NCBI GenBank assembly: GCA_965250195.1 | Contig: OZ252295.1 | Span: 186,001-250,000, forward strand | From: CAUZIR01 sp965250195 | Lineage (GTDB): Bacteria > Chloroflexota > Dehalococcoidia > Lucifugimonadales > UBA2962 | DNA length: 64,000 bases | Direction of reading: 5' to 3' | Part shown: in pieces, positions 1-8,910 of the stretch | How the letters are laid out: each line of letters starts with the position of its first letter | Position numbering within the stretch: the first letter of the stretch is position 1 | Notes under the pieces: generated by a model | Databases searched by the model: none | Told to the model about the DNA's origin: nothing | The model's input: only the letters and a program-made list of their open reading frames with translations | Translations under genes and position numbers: made by a program

Positions 1-1277
1 AACTGGTCCGCGACGCGCAGGGCCGCGCGCGAGACAGCGTCACGGGCGGCGCCGATGCTCCGAGCCTCGACGATCTGGTGGCTGATGTGCTTGCCGCCTC
101 GGCGCCGTGGCGCCCGTGGCCGACGCCGGTCATCAACGCCACCGGCGTCATCCTGCATACAAACCTCGGCCGTGCCCCGCTCAGCAATGATGCGATGGCC
201 GCGGCCACTGCGGCGGCCGGGTCTTACACGGACCTGGAGTACGGGCTGGATACGGGTCGGCGCGGGTCCAGGCAGGCGGCGATCGCCGAGCTGGTTTGCA
301 GGGTAACCGGAGCGCAGGCCGCGCTCGTGGTCAACAACAACGCCTCCGCCGTGCTACTGGGGCTGATGGAGTTCGCCTCTGGCAAACAGGTGATAGTGTC
401 CCGAGGTGAGGCCGTGGAGATCGGCGGCGGCTTCCGCATCCCCGACGTGCTCCGCCACAGCGGCGCGGAGCTGGTCGAGGTCGGGACGACCAATCGCACG
501 TATGTGCGCGACTTTGAAGCCGCTATTACCGACCGCACCGGCGCGATTCTCGCTGTGCATGCCAGTAACTTCCGCACGGTCGGGTTCACTCACGCCCCGT
601 CCATCGCCGAACTGGTCGAGCTGGGCAAGCGCCGGGGCGTGCCGGTGCTGCATGATCTCGGCAGCGGAGCCCTGCTCGACACCGCCGACTATGGCCTCGC
701 GCATGAGCCCATGCCACAAGAAAGCCTTGTCGATGGGGTGGACCTGGCGTTTTTCTCCGGCGACAAGCTACTGGGCGGCCCCCAGGCAGGGCTTATCGCG
801 GGCACCGCTGAGGCAGTGGCCAGGCTGGCAAAGCACCCGGTGGCGCGGGCCGTACGCACCGACAAGATGTCTCTCGCGGCTCTCGCCACAACCCTGCTGC
901 ACTATTTGCGCAACGAGGCTCCTGGGGAAATCCCGGTGTGGCGGATGATCGCCGCATCTCCCGACGACATCGCGACCAGGGCGCGGGACTGGGCCGAGAC
1001 TGTCGGAGCCAGTTCGACGGTCATCGAGACGCGCTCGACCATCGGCGGCGGCAGCCTGCCCGGCGAGACGCTGCCATCTTTCGCGCTGTCTCTTGATCCC
1101 GGCGACGCGGGCGCCGACGCGCTCATCGAAAAGCTCCGGAGCGCCGCGACGCCGATTATTGCCCGCATCGAGGCCGACCGGGTGTTGCTGGATCCGCGCA
1201 CTGTGCTGCCCCATCAAGACGAGGCGCTGCTGTTCGGCCTGGCGGCGGCTCTTGGCGGCGCACGGGGCGGCGATTAG
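1..1277 (+). CDS. selA: L-seryl-tRNA(Sec) selenium transferase (5' end outside window)
   Basis: SelA is a PLP enzyme that converts Ser-tRNA(Sec) to Sec-tRNA(Sec) using selenophosphate. The frame is open from base 3 to a TAG at 1275, so the gene runs off the left edge; about 50 N-terminal residues are missing compared with E. coli SelA. Visible family blocks are NATGVILHTNLGRAPLS, the VVNNNASAVLL block, SRGEAVEIGGGFRIPDVLR, and FFSGDKLLGGPQAG, whose Lys is the PLP-binding residue. A GTG at 78 is in frame but would remove conserved sequence. The smr gene follows after 1 bp. With selD at 14 kb it shows that the organism makes selenocysteine; selB and selC are not in the window. Confidence 0.96.
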   Translation, partial: LVRDAQGRARDSVTGGADAPSLDDLVADVLAASAPWRPWPTPVINATGVILHTNLGRAPLSNDAMAAATAAAGSYTDLEYGLDTGRRGSRQAAIAELVCRVTGAQAALVVNNNASAVLLGLMEFASGKQVIVSRGEAVEIGGGFRIPDVLRHSGAELVEVGTTNRTYVRDFEAAITDRTGAILAVHASNFRTVGFTHAPSIAELVELGKRRGVPVLHDLGSGALLDTADYGLAHEPMPQESLVDGVDLAFFSGDKLLGGPQAGLIAGTAEAVARLAKHPVARAVRTDKMSLAALATTLLHYLRNEAPGEIPVWRMIAASPDDIATRARDWAETVGASSTVIETRSTIGGGSLPGETLPSFALSLDPGDAGADALIEKLRSAATPIIARIEADRVLLDPRTVLPHQDEALLFGLAAALGGARGGD

Positions 1278-1278
1278 C

Positions 1279-1572
1279 GTGGACAGAAATCCCGAACAGC
1301 GGCGGCCCAGTATTCTGGACCGAATCTCCGTGCCACAAGAGGTCCACCTGCGCCAGATGCGGGTGCGGCCGGCGCTGGTGAAGCTGGACGCGTTTCTGCG
1401 CGATGCTAAAGGCGCGGGGTATCCGAGGGTCCGGGTCATTCACGGCAAGAGCGGCGGCACCATGAAGGCCGCCGTGCGTGAGCACATGACCGGGCACCCG
1501 CTGGTAAAGCGCTACTACGACGCCTCTCCCGCCGAAGGGAATGGCGGCGTTACGATCGCCGTCATGAAGTAG
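1279..1572 (+). CDS. Small Smr-domain protein
   Basis: This is a 97-residue protein made almost entirely of a Smr (small MutS-related) domain. It has the EVHLRQMRV opening strand, the VRVIHGKSGGTMKAAVREH core with the HGxxGG-type motif, and the closing GGVTIAVMK strand. Smr domains are nucleic-acid-binding or nicking modules found alone or at the end of MutS2. The GTG at 1279 is chosen because it begins 1 bp after the selA stop and directly precedes the domain; a start further upstream would lie inside selA. It is probably co-transcribed with selA and rarA. Its substrate cannot be told from sequence. Confidence 0.8.
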   Translation: MDRNPEQRRPSILDRISVPQEVHLRQMRVRPALVKLDAFLRDAKGAGYPRVRVIHGKSGGTMKAAVREHMTGHPLVKRYYDASPAEGNGGVTIAVMK

Positions 1573-1577
1573 GGGCA

Positions 1578-1607
1578 ATGACCCTTTTCGAGAACTCGCC
1601 GATATGA
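1578..1607 (+). other. Nine-codon mini-ORF overlapping the rarA start
   Basis: An ATG preceded by AGGGG opens a nine-codon frame whose TGA overlaps the rarA ATG as ATGA. Its first five residues, MTLFE, are the same as the first five of RarA. It could be a translational-coupling leader or the relic of a short duplication. The Shine-Dalgarno-like tract sits before this ATG rather than before the rarA ATG. Confidence 0.35.
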
Positions 1608-2935
1608 CGCTCTTCGAGCACCAGGAAGAAGAGACTCTCCGCAGCGAGGCGCCGCTCGCAGCGCGGATGCGCCCGCGTTCGTTCGAGGAGTTCTTCGGCC
1701 AGGACCACCTCGTCGGCGCGGAGCACGTGCTGCGCCGCAGCATCGATGCCGACATGCTGCCGTCGATGATCCTGTGGGGGCCGCCGGGGTCCGGTAAGAC
1801 GACTCTCGCATTGCTGATATCGGGCATGACGAAGGCTTACTTCGAGCCCATCAGCGCCGTGGGTGCCGGGGTCGCAGACTTACGCAGGGTAATAAAGGAC
1901 GCACGCGAACGGCTGGGCATGGACCGGCGGCGCACTGTGCTGTTCGTGGACGAGATTCACCGCTTCAATAAGGCGCAACAAGACGTTGTTCTGCCCCATG
2001 TCGAGTCGGGGGTCGTCACTCTTATCGGCGCGACGACCGAAAACCCGTCGTTCGAGGTGATCGGTCCCCTGCTCTCCCGGTCCCGGGTTTTTACACTCAA
2101 GCCGCTGTCGGACGAGCAGATCGGCGGTATCCTCGCCCGCGCCGTGGCCGATTCTGAGCGAGGGCTGGCCTCGCTAAAGCCGGTCTTTGATGACGATGCA
2201 AAGCGGGCCCTCGTGGCCTTCTCTGGGGGCGATGCCCGAGTCGCGCTGAACGCACTGGACCTGTCGGTGTCCGCCGCCGAGCCGGGCCAAGACGGCACCC
2301 GCCACATCACGCTCCAGCTGGTGGAAGAGACGATGCAGCGCCGGTCGCCGCGCTACGACAAGGCGGGCGACAACCACTACGACACGATTTCGGCGTTCAT
2401 CAAGTCGGTGCGCGGGTCGGACCCGGACGCGGCGGTCTACTGGCTGGCGCGGATGCTGGACGCGGGCGAAGACCTGATGTTCATCGCCCGCCGCATCGTC
2501 ATTCTGGCCGCCGAGGACATCGGCCTGGCGGACCCGCAGGCGCTGTCCATCGCGGTCGCCGCCCAGCAGGCCGCCCACTTCGTGGGAATGCCGGAGGCGC
2601 GCATCCCCCTGGCTGAGGCCATCATCTACCTGGCAACGGCTCCAAAATCCAACTCCGCGTACGCGGCCATCGGCAAGGCCCTGGAGGACGCGCGTAAGAC
2701 CCCGAACGAGCAGGTGCCCATGCACTTGCGAAATGCAGTCACTGGGCTAATGAAGGCCGAGGGCTACGGCGAGGGGTACAAGTACTCGCACGACTTCGAC
2801 GAGCACTTCAGCCCCATGGAGAACCTGCCGAAAAAGCTAAAGGGCCGCCACTACTACGACCCCTCCGACCAGGGCGCCGAACGCGAAGCGGGGGACCGCC
2901 ACCGGCAGCGGTGGGGCGAGCCGGGGGAGCCTTAG
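1604..2935 (+). CDS. rarA: Replication-associated recombination protein A (AAA+ ATPase)
   Basis: The 443-residue AAA+ protein belongs to the RarA/MgsA/WRNIP1 family, clamp-loader-like ATPases acting at stalled replication forks. Seen in order are the N-terminal LAARMRPRSFEEFFGQDHL block, Walker A GPPGSGKTTL, Walker B FVDEIHRFNKAQQD, sensor 1 LIGATTENPSF, and the C-terminal tetramerisation region with RIVILAAEDIGLADPQAL. Length is normal for the family. The chosen ATG overlaps the stop of the 9-codon mini-ORF. It converges with the next gene: the last 4 bp overlap the end of the oppositely oriented LLM gene. Confidence 0.95.
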   Translation: MTLFEHQEEETLRSEAPLAARMRPRSFEEFFGQDHLVGAEHVLRRSIDADMLPSMILWGPPGSGKTTLALLISGMTKAYFEPISAVGAGVADLRRVIKDARERLGMDRRRTVLFVDEIHRFNKAQQDVVLPHVESGVVTLIGATTENPSFEVIGPLLSRSRVFTLKPLSDEQIGGILARAVADSERGLASLKPVFDDDAKRALVAFSGGDARVALNALDLSVSAAEPGQDGTRHITLQLVEETMQRRSPRYDKAGDNHYDTISAFIKSVRGSDPDAAVYWLARMLDAGEDLMFIARRIVILAAEDIGLADPQALSIAVAAQQAAHFVGMPEARIPLAEAIIYLATAPKSNSAYAAIGKALEDARKTPNEQVPMHLRNAVTGLMKAEGYGEGYKYSHDFDEHFSPMENLPKKLKGRHYYDPSDQGAEREAGDRHRQRWGEPGEP

Positions 2936-3870
2936 CCCCTGGCCACCCCGTCCATGTAGCGCTCCATTGAGGCGAGTAGCTTTTCGGGGGTGTCGCCGGG
3001 GAAGAGCCAGAAGATGTTGCTCACTCCCGCCTCTTCGAAGCGCTTTATGTCGTCGGCTATCTGGCCGTCGGAGCCGGTGAAGGCCTTGCGTTCGCCATCG
3101 ACGGTCTCTGCGTCTCGCCCGTAGGCACCGGCGTGGTAGGTGATCTCGATTTCGGAGGGGTCCCTGCCCGCCTCTTTCGCCAGGGCGTGCAGCTTGTCCA
3201 GCGACGCTTTGAACCGCTCGAAGGTGTCCAGCGGGTTGGCCGGGCTGTAGCTGATGGGGTACCAGCCGTCGCCAATAGTCGCCGCTCGCCTGATGGCAGG
3301 AGGACTCTCACCGCCTATCCAGATGGGCAGCGGACTCTGCACGGGCTTGGGCTCGAACGCGACGTCGGAGAACGAGACATGTTCTCCGTGATATTCCGGT
3401 TTCGAAGAACTCCATAGCTCCCGAAATGCCTGCAAATATTCGTCGGTGACCCGGCCGCGCGCCTCGAACGGCGGAGCATCGACGGCCTCGAACTCCTCGC
3501 GCATCCAGCCGACGCCGACGCCGACCGTCAGGCGGCCATGCGAAAGCACGTCTATGGTGGAGAGCACTTTCGCGGTGTGCACCGGCGCCCGGTAGGGCAC
3601 GACCATGACCGATGTCACCAACCGGACTTTCGACGTGACCGACGCCATATAAGTAATGGTGGTGAGCAGTTCGAGGAAGCTGGTCCCGAACGGAGCGCTG
3701 CCGTCGGCGGTATACGGATAAATGGAGTCGAACGAGGTGGGGACCACGATGTGGTCCGAGGTGTAGGCGTGGGTGAAGCCCAGCTCTTCGCCGCCTCGCG
3801 CGATCGCCGTTATCGACTCCGGGACCGCCAGGGGCCCGCTGACGGGTATGTCGTAGCCGTGTCCTACCAA
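2932..3870 (-). CDS. LLM-class (probably F420-dependent) oxidoreductase
   Basis: This is a 312-residue TIM-barrel protein of the luciferase-like monooxygenase superfamily. Diagnostic stretches are GYDIPVSGPLAVPESITAIA, the DHIVVPTSFDS loop, the LSHGRLTVGVGVGWMREEFE block and PLPIWIGGESPPAIRRAA. Many such proteins use reduced F420 or FMN; the cofactor is inferred from the family. The TTG at 3870 is chosen because it gives the normal N-terminus, and an AGTAGGG tract overlapping the stop of the upstream cupin gene can act as its ribosome-binding site, suggesting co-transcription. Substrate is unknown. A frameshifted relative is at 54-55 kb. Confidence 0.88.
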   Translation of the reverse strand: MVGHGYDIPVSGPLAVPESITAIARGGEELGFTHAYTSDHIVVPTSFDSIYPYTADGSAPFGTSFLELLTTITYMASVTSKVRLVTSVMVVPYRAPVHTAKVLSTIDVLSHGRLTVGVGVGWMREEFEAVDAPPFEARGRVTDEYLQAFRELWSSSKPEYHGEHVSFSDVAFEPKPVQSPLPIWIGGESPPAIRRAATIGDGWYPISYSPANPLDTFERFKASLDKLHALAKEAGRDPSEIEITYHAGAYGRDAETVDGERKAFTGSDGQIADDIKRFEEAGVSNIFWLFPGDTPEKLLASMERYMDGVARG

Positions 3871-3879
3871 TTTATCGCC

Positions 3880-4170
3880 CTACTTGAGTTCAACGAGGAT
3901 GACCTTGCCGCCGCCGCCGGTTACCTCGGTGGAGTGGCTGTGGCCGTCCATGAACATGGCGTCACCGGCGTTCACCTCTGCGTCCATTGACTGGCCGTTC
4001 TCCACGGTGAACTTCACTTTGACCGAGTCGATGCCGACCGCGACGACGTCGGGGTGGGAGTGCATTTCGGTGACGGTGCCCACGCTCCCGCTGAACTCGA
4101 GAATCCTCACCCGCTCGTTCTCGAAGACCACCTTGTAGCTGTCGGGTGCTACTGAAACTGCGTCTGCCAT
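3880..4170 (-). CDS. Small cupin-domain protein
   Basis: This 96-residue single-domain cupin has the beta-barrel pattern with a first motif VTEMHSHPDVVAVGI and a second motif around GDAMFMDGHSHSTEV. The histidines HSHP and HSHS are likely metal ligands. The downstream LLM oxidoreductase starts 9 bp after its stop, so the two are probably one transcription unit. Such small cupins may be metal-dependent enzymes or binding proteins; nothing here fixes the substrate. An AGGAG-type tract precedes the ATG. Confidence 0.75.
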   Translation of the reverse strand: MADAVSVAPDSYKVVFENERVRILEFSGSVGTVTEMHSHPDVVAVGIDSVKVKFTVENGQSMDAEVNAGDAMFMDGHSHSTEVTGGGGKVILVELK

Positions 4171-4281
4171 GACTTTCTCCTCTTCGCTGATTAACTGGGC
4201 TCGCTGTTTTTGCGGGCTCGTGCCCGGCGCTGATAGGGACCGTCAATGTAAGCACAGCGACGCGCCCAGTCAATCGGCCCG

Positions 4282-5496
4282 TCAGTCGCCCACCCTTTCG
4301 TCGGCCGCACGCTCGTCGAGTCGCCAGAAGGTCGGTGCGACACGGAGCGCGTTGACCAGTACCACCGCTCCTCCGATGGCGATGGCGATGGGCGCACCGA
4401 TGGCCGCCGCGATGGCCCCGGTGTGGAAGCCGGACACACCGGTCAGGCCCCAGGTCGCCGTCTGGAAGCTCAATACGCGGCCCCTCATTTCGTCGGGCAC
4501 CACCGTCTGCAACATGGCCCCGAGCAACGTCTCGTAGGCCATCGCACCGCTGTAGGCCAGGGTGATGAAGATGAGCGAAAGAGGCAGCCATGGCGACAGT
4601 GCGAACAGGATCAGGAAGCCGCCGAAGGAGCTGAGCCCGATCAGCGCGAAGACGCCCTTTCGCCCGACCTCTTTCACGCTCGAAATTACGACGGTCGTAA
4701 CCAGCGCGCCCGCCCCGCCCGCGGCCAGGATGTACCCCAGGCCGGATGCACCGGCGCGCAGTTCCAGGGTGGCCATGACCGGCAGCATGGTCTCGTGGGA
4801 CCAGGCGAAGACTTCAGCCACTATAGCCAGGAGCATGAGCGTACGAACCGTCGGCGCACGGAACACGTACTTCGCTCCCTCTAACATGTCTTTCAGCGGC
4901 GGTCCGGCGCGTCCCGTGGGCTTACCCACACCCCGCAGGCCGATCAACGACAGCAGGGCCAACCCGGCGGCGGTGGCGACGACCACGTAGGCCCATGAAA
5001 TGTCGAACGAGTCGATGAGCCGGCCAGCGGAGAGTGGGGCGATGATGGCGACGAACTGGAGGGCGGCGAAGTTGGCGGCTGTCGCCTTGATGAGCTTGTC
5101 CCGCCCCACTAGGTCGAGGGTAAGGGCGCTACGAGCGGGGGCACGAATGGAGATCGATATCCCGTTCACGACGGCCAGCGCCAGCAGGTGCCACAGCGCC
5201 TCAACGCCGAAGAAGACGAGCGTGCCCAACAAGGCCGCGACAGCCAGGTCCAACACTGCCGCCGCCGCGACGAGGATCCGCCGGTCAAATCGATCCGCCA
5301 TTACTCCGGAAACCAGGCTGAACGCCATGATGGCGATGCCGTTCACACCGGCCACCGCCCCCAGCCAGAACTCCGAACCGGTCAGTTCTAATGCCAGGAG
5401 CCCCTGGGCCATTATTAGGACAATGGTCCCGGCGTCTGAGAAGACCGAGTTTAGCCAGAGGCGTCGAAAACCTGGATGTGTGAAGACGAGCAACAT
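4282..5496 (-). CDS. MFS transporter (ENTS/DHA3-type exporter family)
   Basis: The 404-residue integral membrane protein has about twelve hydrophobic segments and the typical MFS loop between helices 2 and 3, seen as SGVMADRFDRRILV. The opening LVFTHPGFRRLWLNSVFSDAG resembles ENTS/DHA3-type effluxers. Substrate is unknown. The ATG lies only 3 bp after the T-tract of a strong hairpin that ends the preceding threonine aldolase gene, so it either uses a promoter inside that hairpin or depends on read-through. It lies 111 bp from the cupin gene on the same strand. Confidence 0.88.
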   Translation of the reverse strand: MLLVFTHPGFRRLWLNSVFSDAGTIVLIMAQGLLALELTGSEFWLGAVAGVNGIAIMAFSLVSGVMADRFDRRILVAAAAVLDLAVAALLGTLVFFGVEALWHLLALAVVNGISISIRAPARSALTLDLVGRDKLIKATAANFAALQFVAIIAPLSAGRLIDSFDISWAYVVVATAAGLALLSLIGLRGVGKPTGRAGPPLKDMLEGAKYVFRAPTVRTLMLLAIVAEVFAWSHETMLPVMATLELRAGASGLGYILAAGGAGALVTTVVISSVKEVGRKGVFALIGLSSFGGFLILFALSPWLPLSLIFITLAYSGAMAYETLLGAMLQTVVPDEMRGRVLSFQTATWGLTGVSGFHTGAIAAAIGAPIAIAIGGAVVLVNALRVAPTFWRLDERAADERVGD

Positions 5497-5499
5497 GGC

Positions 5500-5533
5500 G
5501 AAAAAATAGGCAGGCCGCCACCGGCCTGCCTAT
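5500..5533 (-). terminator. Intrinsic terminator after the threonine aldolase gene
   Basis: A 12-bp perfect stem (5506-5517 with 5522-5533) and 4-nt loop is followed on the minus strand by a run of Ts at 5506-5501. It lies between the aldolase stop (5559) and the MFS start codon (5496). Because the T-run nearly touches the MFS start, it could also act as an attenuator for MFS expression. Confidence 0.8.
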
Positions 5534-5558
5534 CAAACATTCTGGTTGGGGTCGCGGA

Positions 5559-6656
5559 CTAGAAGGCCGCGTGTTCCTTAAACGTGCTCTCGACGACGTC
5601 GAGCGCGTGATCGATGTCGTCAGAGGTTATGCCGTAGTGGGTGACGAACCGCCAGCCCGCCGGTAACGACAGGGCTCGCACTCCCCGCTCGTCGAGCTTT
5701 GCCAGGATCTCCGTCGGATTTTTCGCGGATACATGACAGAACACGAGGTTGGTCGGGTTGGCGTCCGGGTCGCAGTCGATACCGTCGATTCCCGCCAGGC
5801 CGACGGACATCTTGCGGGCGTTGGCGTGGTCTTCCGCCATGCGGTCTATCATCGACTCAAGCGCCACCACGCCGGCCGCCGCTATCACGCCCACCTGGCG
5901 CATGCCGCCGCCCAGCGCCTTGCGCCACCGGCGTACTTTCTCGATGTCTTCGTGGCTGCCGACGACCACGGAACCCACCGGGCAGGACAGGCCCTTGGAC
6001 AGGCAGAACGAGACGGTGTCGGCGTCTTTTACCAGCTCGGCGGCGGGCGTCTCGAGCGCCACGGCCGCATTGAACAGGCGGGCGCCGTCGATGTGGAACT
6101 TTATGCCGTGGTCTTTGGCCACCGCTGCGACGCTCGCGACTTCCCCCGCCGTCAGGGGCGTTCCCCCGGCCTGGTTGTGGGTGTTCTCCATGGCGATCAG
6201 AGTCGTCGGCGGGTAGTGGATGTTGTCCGGCCTGATGGCGGCCCTGACCTCGTCAGGGTCCATCATCCCTCGCTCGTCGTTGCGCACTGTCTGAACCGCA
6301 ATGCCACCGAGGGCCGAGTGGGCGCCGGCCTCGGCGTTGAACATGTGCGACTTGTCACCAACGAGCATCTCGTCGCCCCTGGTGCAGTGCGCCATGCCCG
6401 TGGCGATGTTGCCCATCGTACCGCTGGCGACGAAGGTGGCGTCTTGTTTGCCCAGCAGCTCGGCGGCCATTGCCTCTAGCTTATTGACGGTGGGGTCGTC
6501 TCCGAAGACGTCGTCGCCCAGTTCGGCATCGAACATCGCCTGCCTCATCTCTGGGCTGGGGTGGGTCACTGTATCGCTGCGCAGGTCGACGACTCGGACC
6601 CCGGAGGTCGTGTTGGTGGAAGTCTGTTCAGTATTGGATGCGTATCCGCCTCGCAT
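5559..6656 (-). CDS. Threonine aldolase family PLP enzyme
   Basis: This fold-type I PLP enzyme of the L-threonine/low-specificity threonine aldolase family (GntG-like) cleaves beta-hydroxy amino acids to glycine and an aldehyde. Visible are VVDLRSDTVTHPSPEMRQAM, GDDVFGDDPTVNKLE, FVASGTMGNIA, HIDGARLFNAAVAL with the PLP Asp, and SFCLSKGLSCPVGSV with the Schiff-base Lys. Of several in-frame starts, 6656 is chosen because AGGAGAGGAAAGGT precedes that ATG; it gives 365 residues. A divergent alpha/beta hydrolase gene starts about 90 bp away, and a TAGAAT -10-like hexamer at 6708-6703 lies between them. Confidence 0.93.
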   Translation of the reverse strand: MRGGYASNTEQTSTNTTSGVRVVDLRSDTVTHPSPEMRQAMFDAELGDDVFGDDPTVNKLEAMAAELLGKQDATFVASGTMGNIATGMAHCTRGDEMLVGDKSHMFNAEAGAHSALGGIAVQTVRNDERGMMDPDEVRAAIRPDNIHYPPTTLIAMENTHNQAGGTPLTAGEVASVAAVAKDHGIKFHIDGARLFNAAVALETPAAELVKDADTVSFCLSKGLSCPVGSVVVGSHEDIEKVRRWRKALGGGMRQVGVIAAAGVVALESMIDRMAEDHANARKMSVGLAGIDGIDCDPDANPTNLVFCHVSAKNPTEILAKLDERGVRALSLPAGWRFVTHYGITSDDIDHALDVVESTFKEHAAF

Positions 6657-6742
6657 ACCTTTCCTCTCCTGTACGGTGGGGTAAATCGGTAGTCGGCCCA
6701 TTCTAGCAACCCCTATTTTCAAATGCTATAGTGAGCCTTGCC

Positions 6743-7423
6743 ATGCGGCAGACGGCCATCCAGTTCTTCAGCCACGAAATGGCGGTCGAAGGGGTTCTGT
6801 CGACCCCTTCCCGATCCCCGGAGTTGGGGGCCAACTCTAAATCCGGCCTGGTGATCGTCTGTCACCCCCATCCTTTGCTGGGCGGAGACATGGACAACGC
6901 CGTTGTGACCGCCATATGTCGTGCTTTGGACCGACTCGCACTGGCGTCACTGAGGTTCAATTTTCGCGGGGTGAAGGGTTCCGAAGGCCGGTTCAGCAAC
7001 GGCCCCGGCGAGACTGACGATCTTCTCGCGGCAATGGATGCGATGACTCATTGGCCCGGAGTAGACAGCAAGCGGATGGCGGTGGCCGGTTATTCGTTCG
7101 GCGCCGGGGTCGTGCTCGGGGCGATGGACCAGCTGAAAGCGGCTCGCGGCTTCGCCGCGGTCGCTCCACCCCTGTCCGCGATGCGTGCGATGCCCGCCAC
7201 GGCCAACAGGCCGACACTGTTCATGGCCGGTACAAACGACCGCATCTCGCCCCCGGTCGAACTACAGCGAGCCCTGGACGACGTTGAGGGACCGGTGAAG
7301 TTCAAGCAAGTTGCGAAAGCCGACCACGCTCTGGTGGGCCGCCATGACGAGGTCGGCGGTGCCGTGGCCCGATTCCTGGCCCAATTCCTGGCCCAATCCC
7401 CGGCAGGGGAACTGGCCGACTAA
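6743..7423 (+). CDS. Alpha/beta hydrolase (dienelactone hydrolase-like)
   Basis: This is a compact alpha/beta hydrolase of about 226 residues. It shows the VIVCHPHPLLGGDMDN strand-loop typical of COG2945-like hydrolases, the nucleophile elbow GYSFGAG, an acid region TNDRISP and a late His in KADHALVGRH. Substrate is unknown. The ATG at 6743 fits homologue starts; an in-frame GTG at 6731 overlaps a TATAGT -10-like hexamer at 6727-6732, which makes the ATG more likely and the mRNA nearly leaderless. It is divergent from the threonine aldolase gene and followed closely by fumC. Confidence 0.82.
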   Translation: MRQTAIQFFSHEMAVEGVLSTPSRSPELGANSKSGLVIVCHPHPLLGGDMDNAVVTAICRALDRLALASLRFNFRGVKGSEGRFSNGPGETDDLLAAMDAMTHWPGVDSKRMAVAGYSFGAGVVLGAMDQLKAARGFAAVAPPLSAMRAMPATANRPTLFMAGTNDRISPPVELQRALDDVEGPVKFKQVAKADHALVGRHDEVGGAVARFLAQFLAQSPAGELAD

Positions 7424-7489
7424 TAACGGGCTTCGCCGGTCCGCTACGATATGGCCACACCGACAAGGCCGTTAAGACGGGAGCAGCGC

Positions 7490-8890
7490 TTGAGCAAAAA
7501 TACTCGGACCGAACGGGACTCGATGGGCACTTTCGAGGTGCCGTCCGACGCCTACTACGGGGCGAACACCATGCGTGCCGTCGTTAACTTCCCCATTAGC
7601 GACCTGCGCTTCCCCCGCTCGTTCATTCGGGCGATCGGCGAGATTAAGAAGGCGGCCGCCCAGACCAACGCCGAACTGGGTTTGCTGGATAGCCGGCTGG
7701 CGCAGGCGATTCAAGAGGCGGCCGACGACGTGATCACGGGCGAACTGGACGATCAGTTCGTGGTGGACATATTCCAGACCGGCTCCGGCACGTCCACCAA
7801 CATGAACGCGAACGAGGTGATATCGAACCGGGCCATTGAGCGGCTCGGCGGCGTGCTCGGCTCACGCGACCCGGTGCACCCCAACGACCACGTTAACGCG
7901 GGCCAGTCGTCAAACGACGTGATACCGACGGCCATCCACGTCGCGGCCCTGAAGGCGATTTCCGATGAACTGATTCCGGGTCTTACCAGGCTGCAGGCGT
8001 CGCTGGAAAACAAATCGCGGGAGTTTATGGACGTGGTCAAAACCGGCCGCACTCACCTGCAGGACGCCACTCCGGTGCGGTTGGGACAGGAGTTCCGAGG
8101 CCATGCCGGGCAGGTGGAGCGCGGCATTCGGCGCGTGCTCTCGGCCACAGAGGGGCTAAGAGAGGTAGCGCTGGGCGGCACGGCCGTTGGCACCGGCGTC
8201 AACACTCATCCTGATTTTGCCGGCAAGGTGTGCGCACGGGTCTCTGGCGCTCTAGGAATTGACATCGTAGAAACCGAAAATCACTTCCAGGCCCAGAGCA
8301 CCCTGGACGGAGTGGTGGAGATGAGCGGGGCGCTCAAGTCGGTCGCCGTCAGCCTCATGAAGATCGCTAATGACGTGCGCTGGCTGGGCTCCGGCCCCCG
8401 GGCCGGAATCGGTGAGATCGACCTGCCAGAGGTTCAGCCCGGCTCCTCGATCATGCCGGGCAAGGTGAACCCGGTCATCGCGGAGTCAGTGTGCATGGCC
8501 GCGGCCAGGGTGATCGGAAACGACGTCACGGTGTCCATCGCCGGTCAGTCGGGCAACTTCCAGCTCAACGTCATGATGCCCGTTGCAGCACACGGGCTGC
8601 TGGAGTCGATAGACCTGCTGGCGGCCTCGGCGAGCAACTTCAGCGCCCAGTGCATTGACGGATTGACGGCCACAACCAGGGGACCCGAGTTGGTGGAGCG
8701 GGGGCTGGCCATCGTAACTACGCTGGTGCCGGTTATTGGCTACGACGCCGCGGCCGCCATCGCGAAAGAGGCCCAGCGCTCGGACCGGACGGTGCGGGAA
8801 GTGGCCTCGGAAACGACCGACCTCTCGGCGGCGAACCTGGACCGCATTCTCGACCCGGAGTCTATGACGGAGCCCCAGTCGGGCTCATAA
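7490..8890 (+). CDS. fumC: Fumarate hydratase class II
   Basis: Fumarase C interconverts fumarate and malate in the TCA cycle and in aspartate/argininosuccinate recycling. The 466-residue product has the start RTERDSMGTFEVP, the substrate-binding GSGTSTNMNANEV, and the superfamily signature GSSIMPGKVNPV. The TTG at 7490 is preferred: GGGAG lies 6 bp upstream, the product begins where homologues begin, and the in-frame ATG at 7451 directly abuts a TACGAT -10-like hexamer (7445-7450), which would place it upstream of the transcription start. It converges on the nucleotidyltransferase gene with a 20-bp gap. Confidence 0.95.
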   Translation: MSKNTRTERDSMGTFEVPSDAYYGANTMRAVVNFPISDLRFPRSFIRAIGEIKKAAAQTNAELGLLDSRLAQAIQEAADDVITGELDDQFVVDIFQTGSGTSTNMNANEVISNRAIERLGGVLGSRDPVHPNDHVNAGQSSNDVIPTAIHVAALKAISDELIPGLTRLQASLENKSREFMDVVKTGRTHLQDATPVRLGQEFRGHAGQVERGIRRVLSATEGLREVALGGTAVGTGVNTHPDFAGKVCARVSGALGIDIVETENHFQAQSTLDGVVEMSGALKSVAVSLMKIANDVRWLGSGPRAGIGEIDLPEVQPGSSIMPGKVNPVIAESVCMAAARVIGNDVTVSIAGQSGNFQLNVMMPVAAHGLLESIDLLAASASNFSAQCIDGLTATTRGPELVERGLAIVTTLVPVIGYDAAAAIAKEAQRSDRTVREVASETTDLSAANLDRILDPESMTEPQSGS

Positions 8891-8910
8891 AACCCCGGAC
8901 CGGGGGGCTG

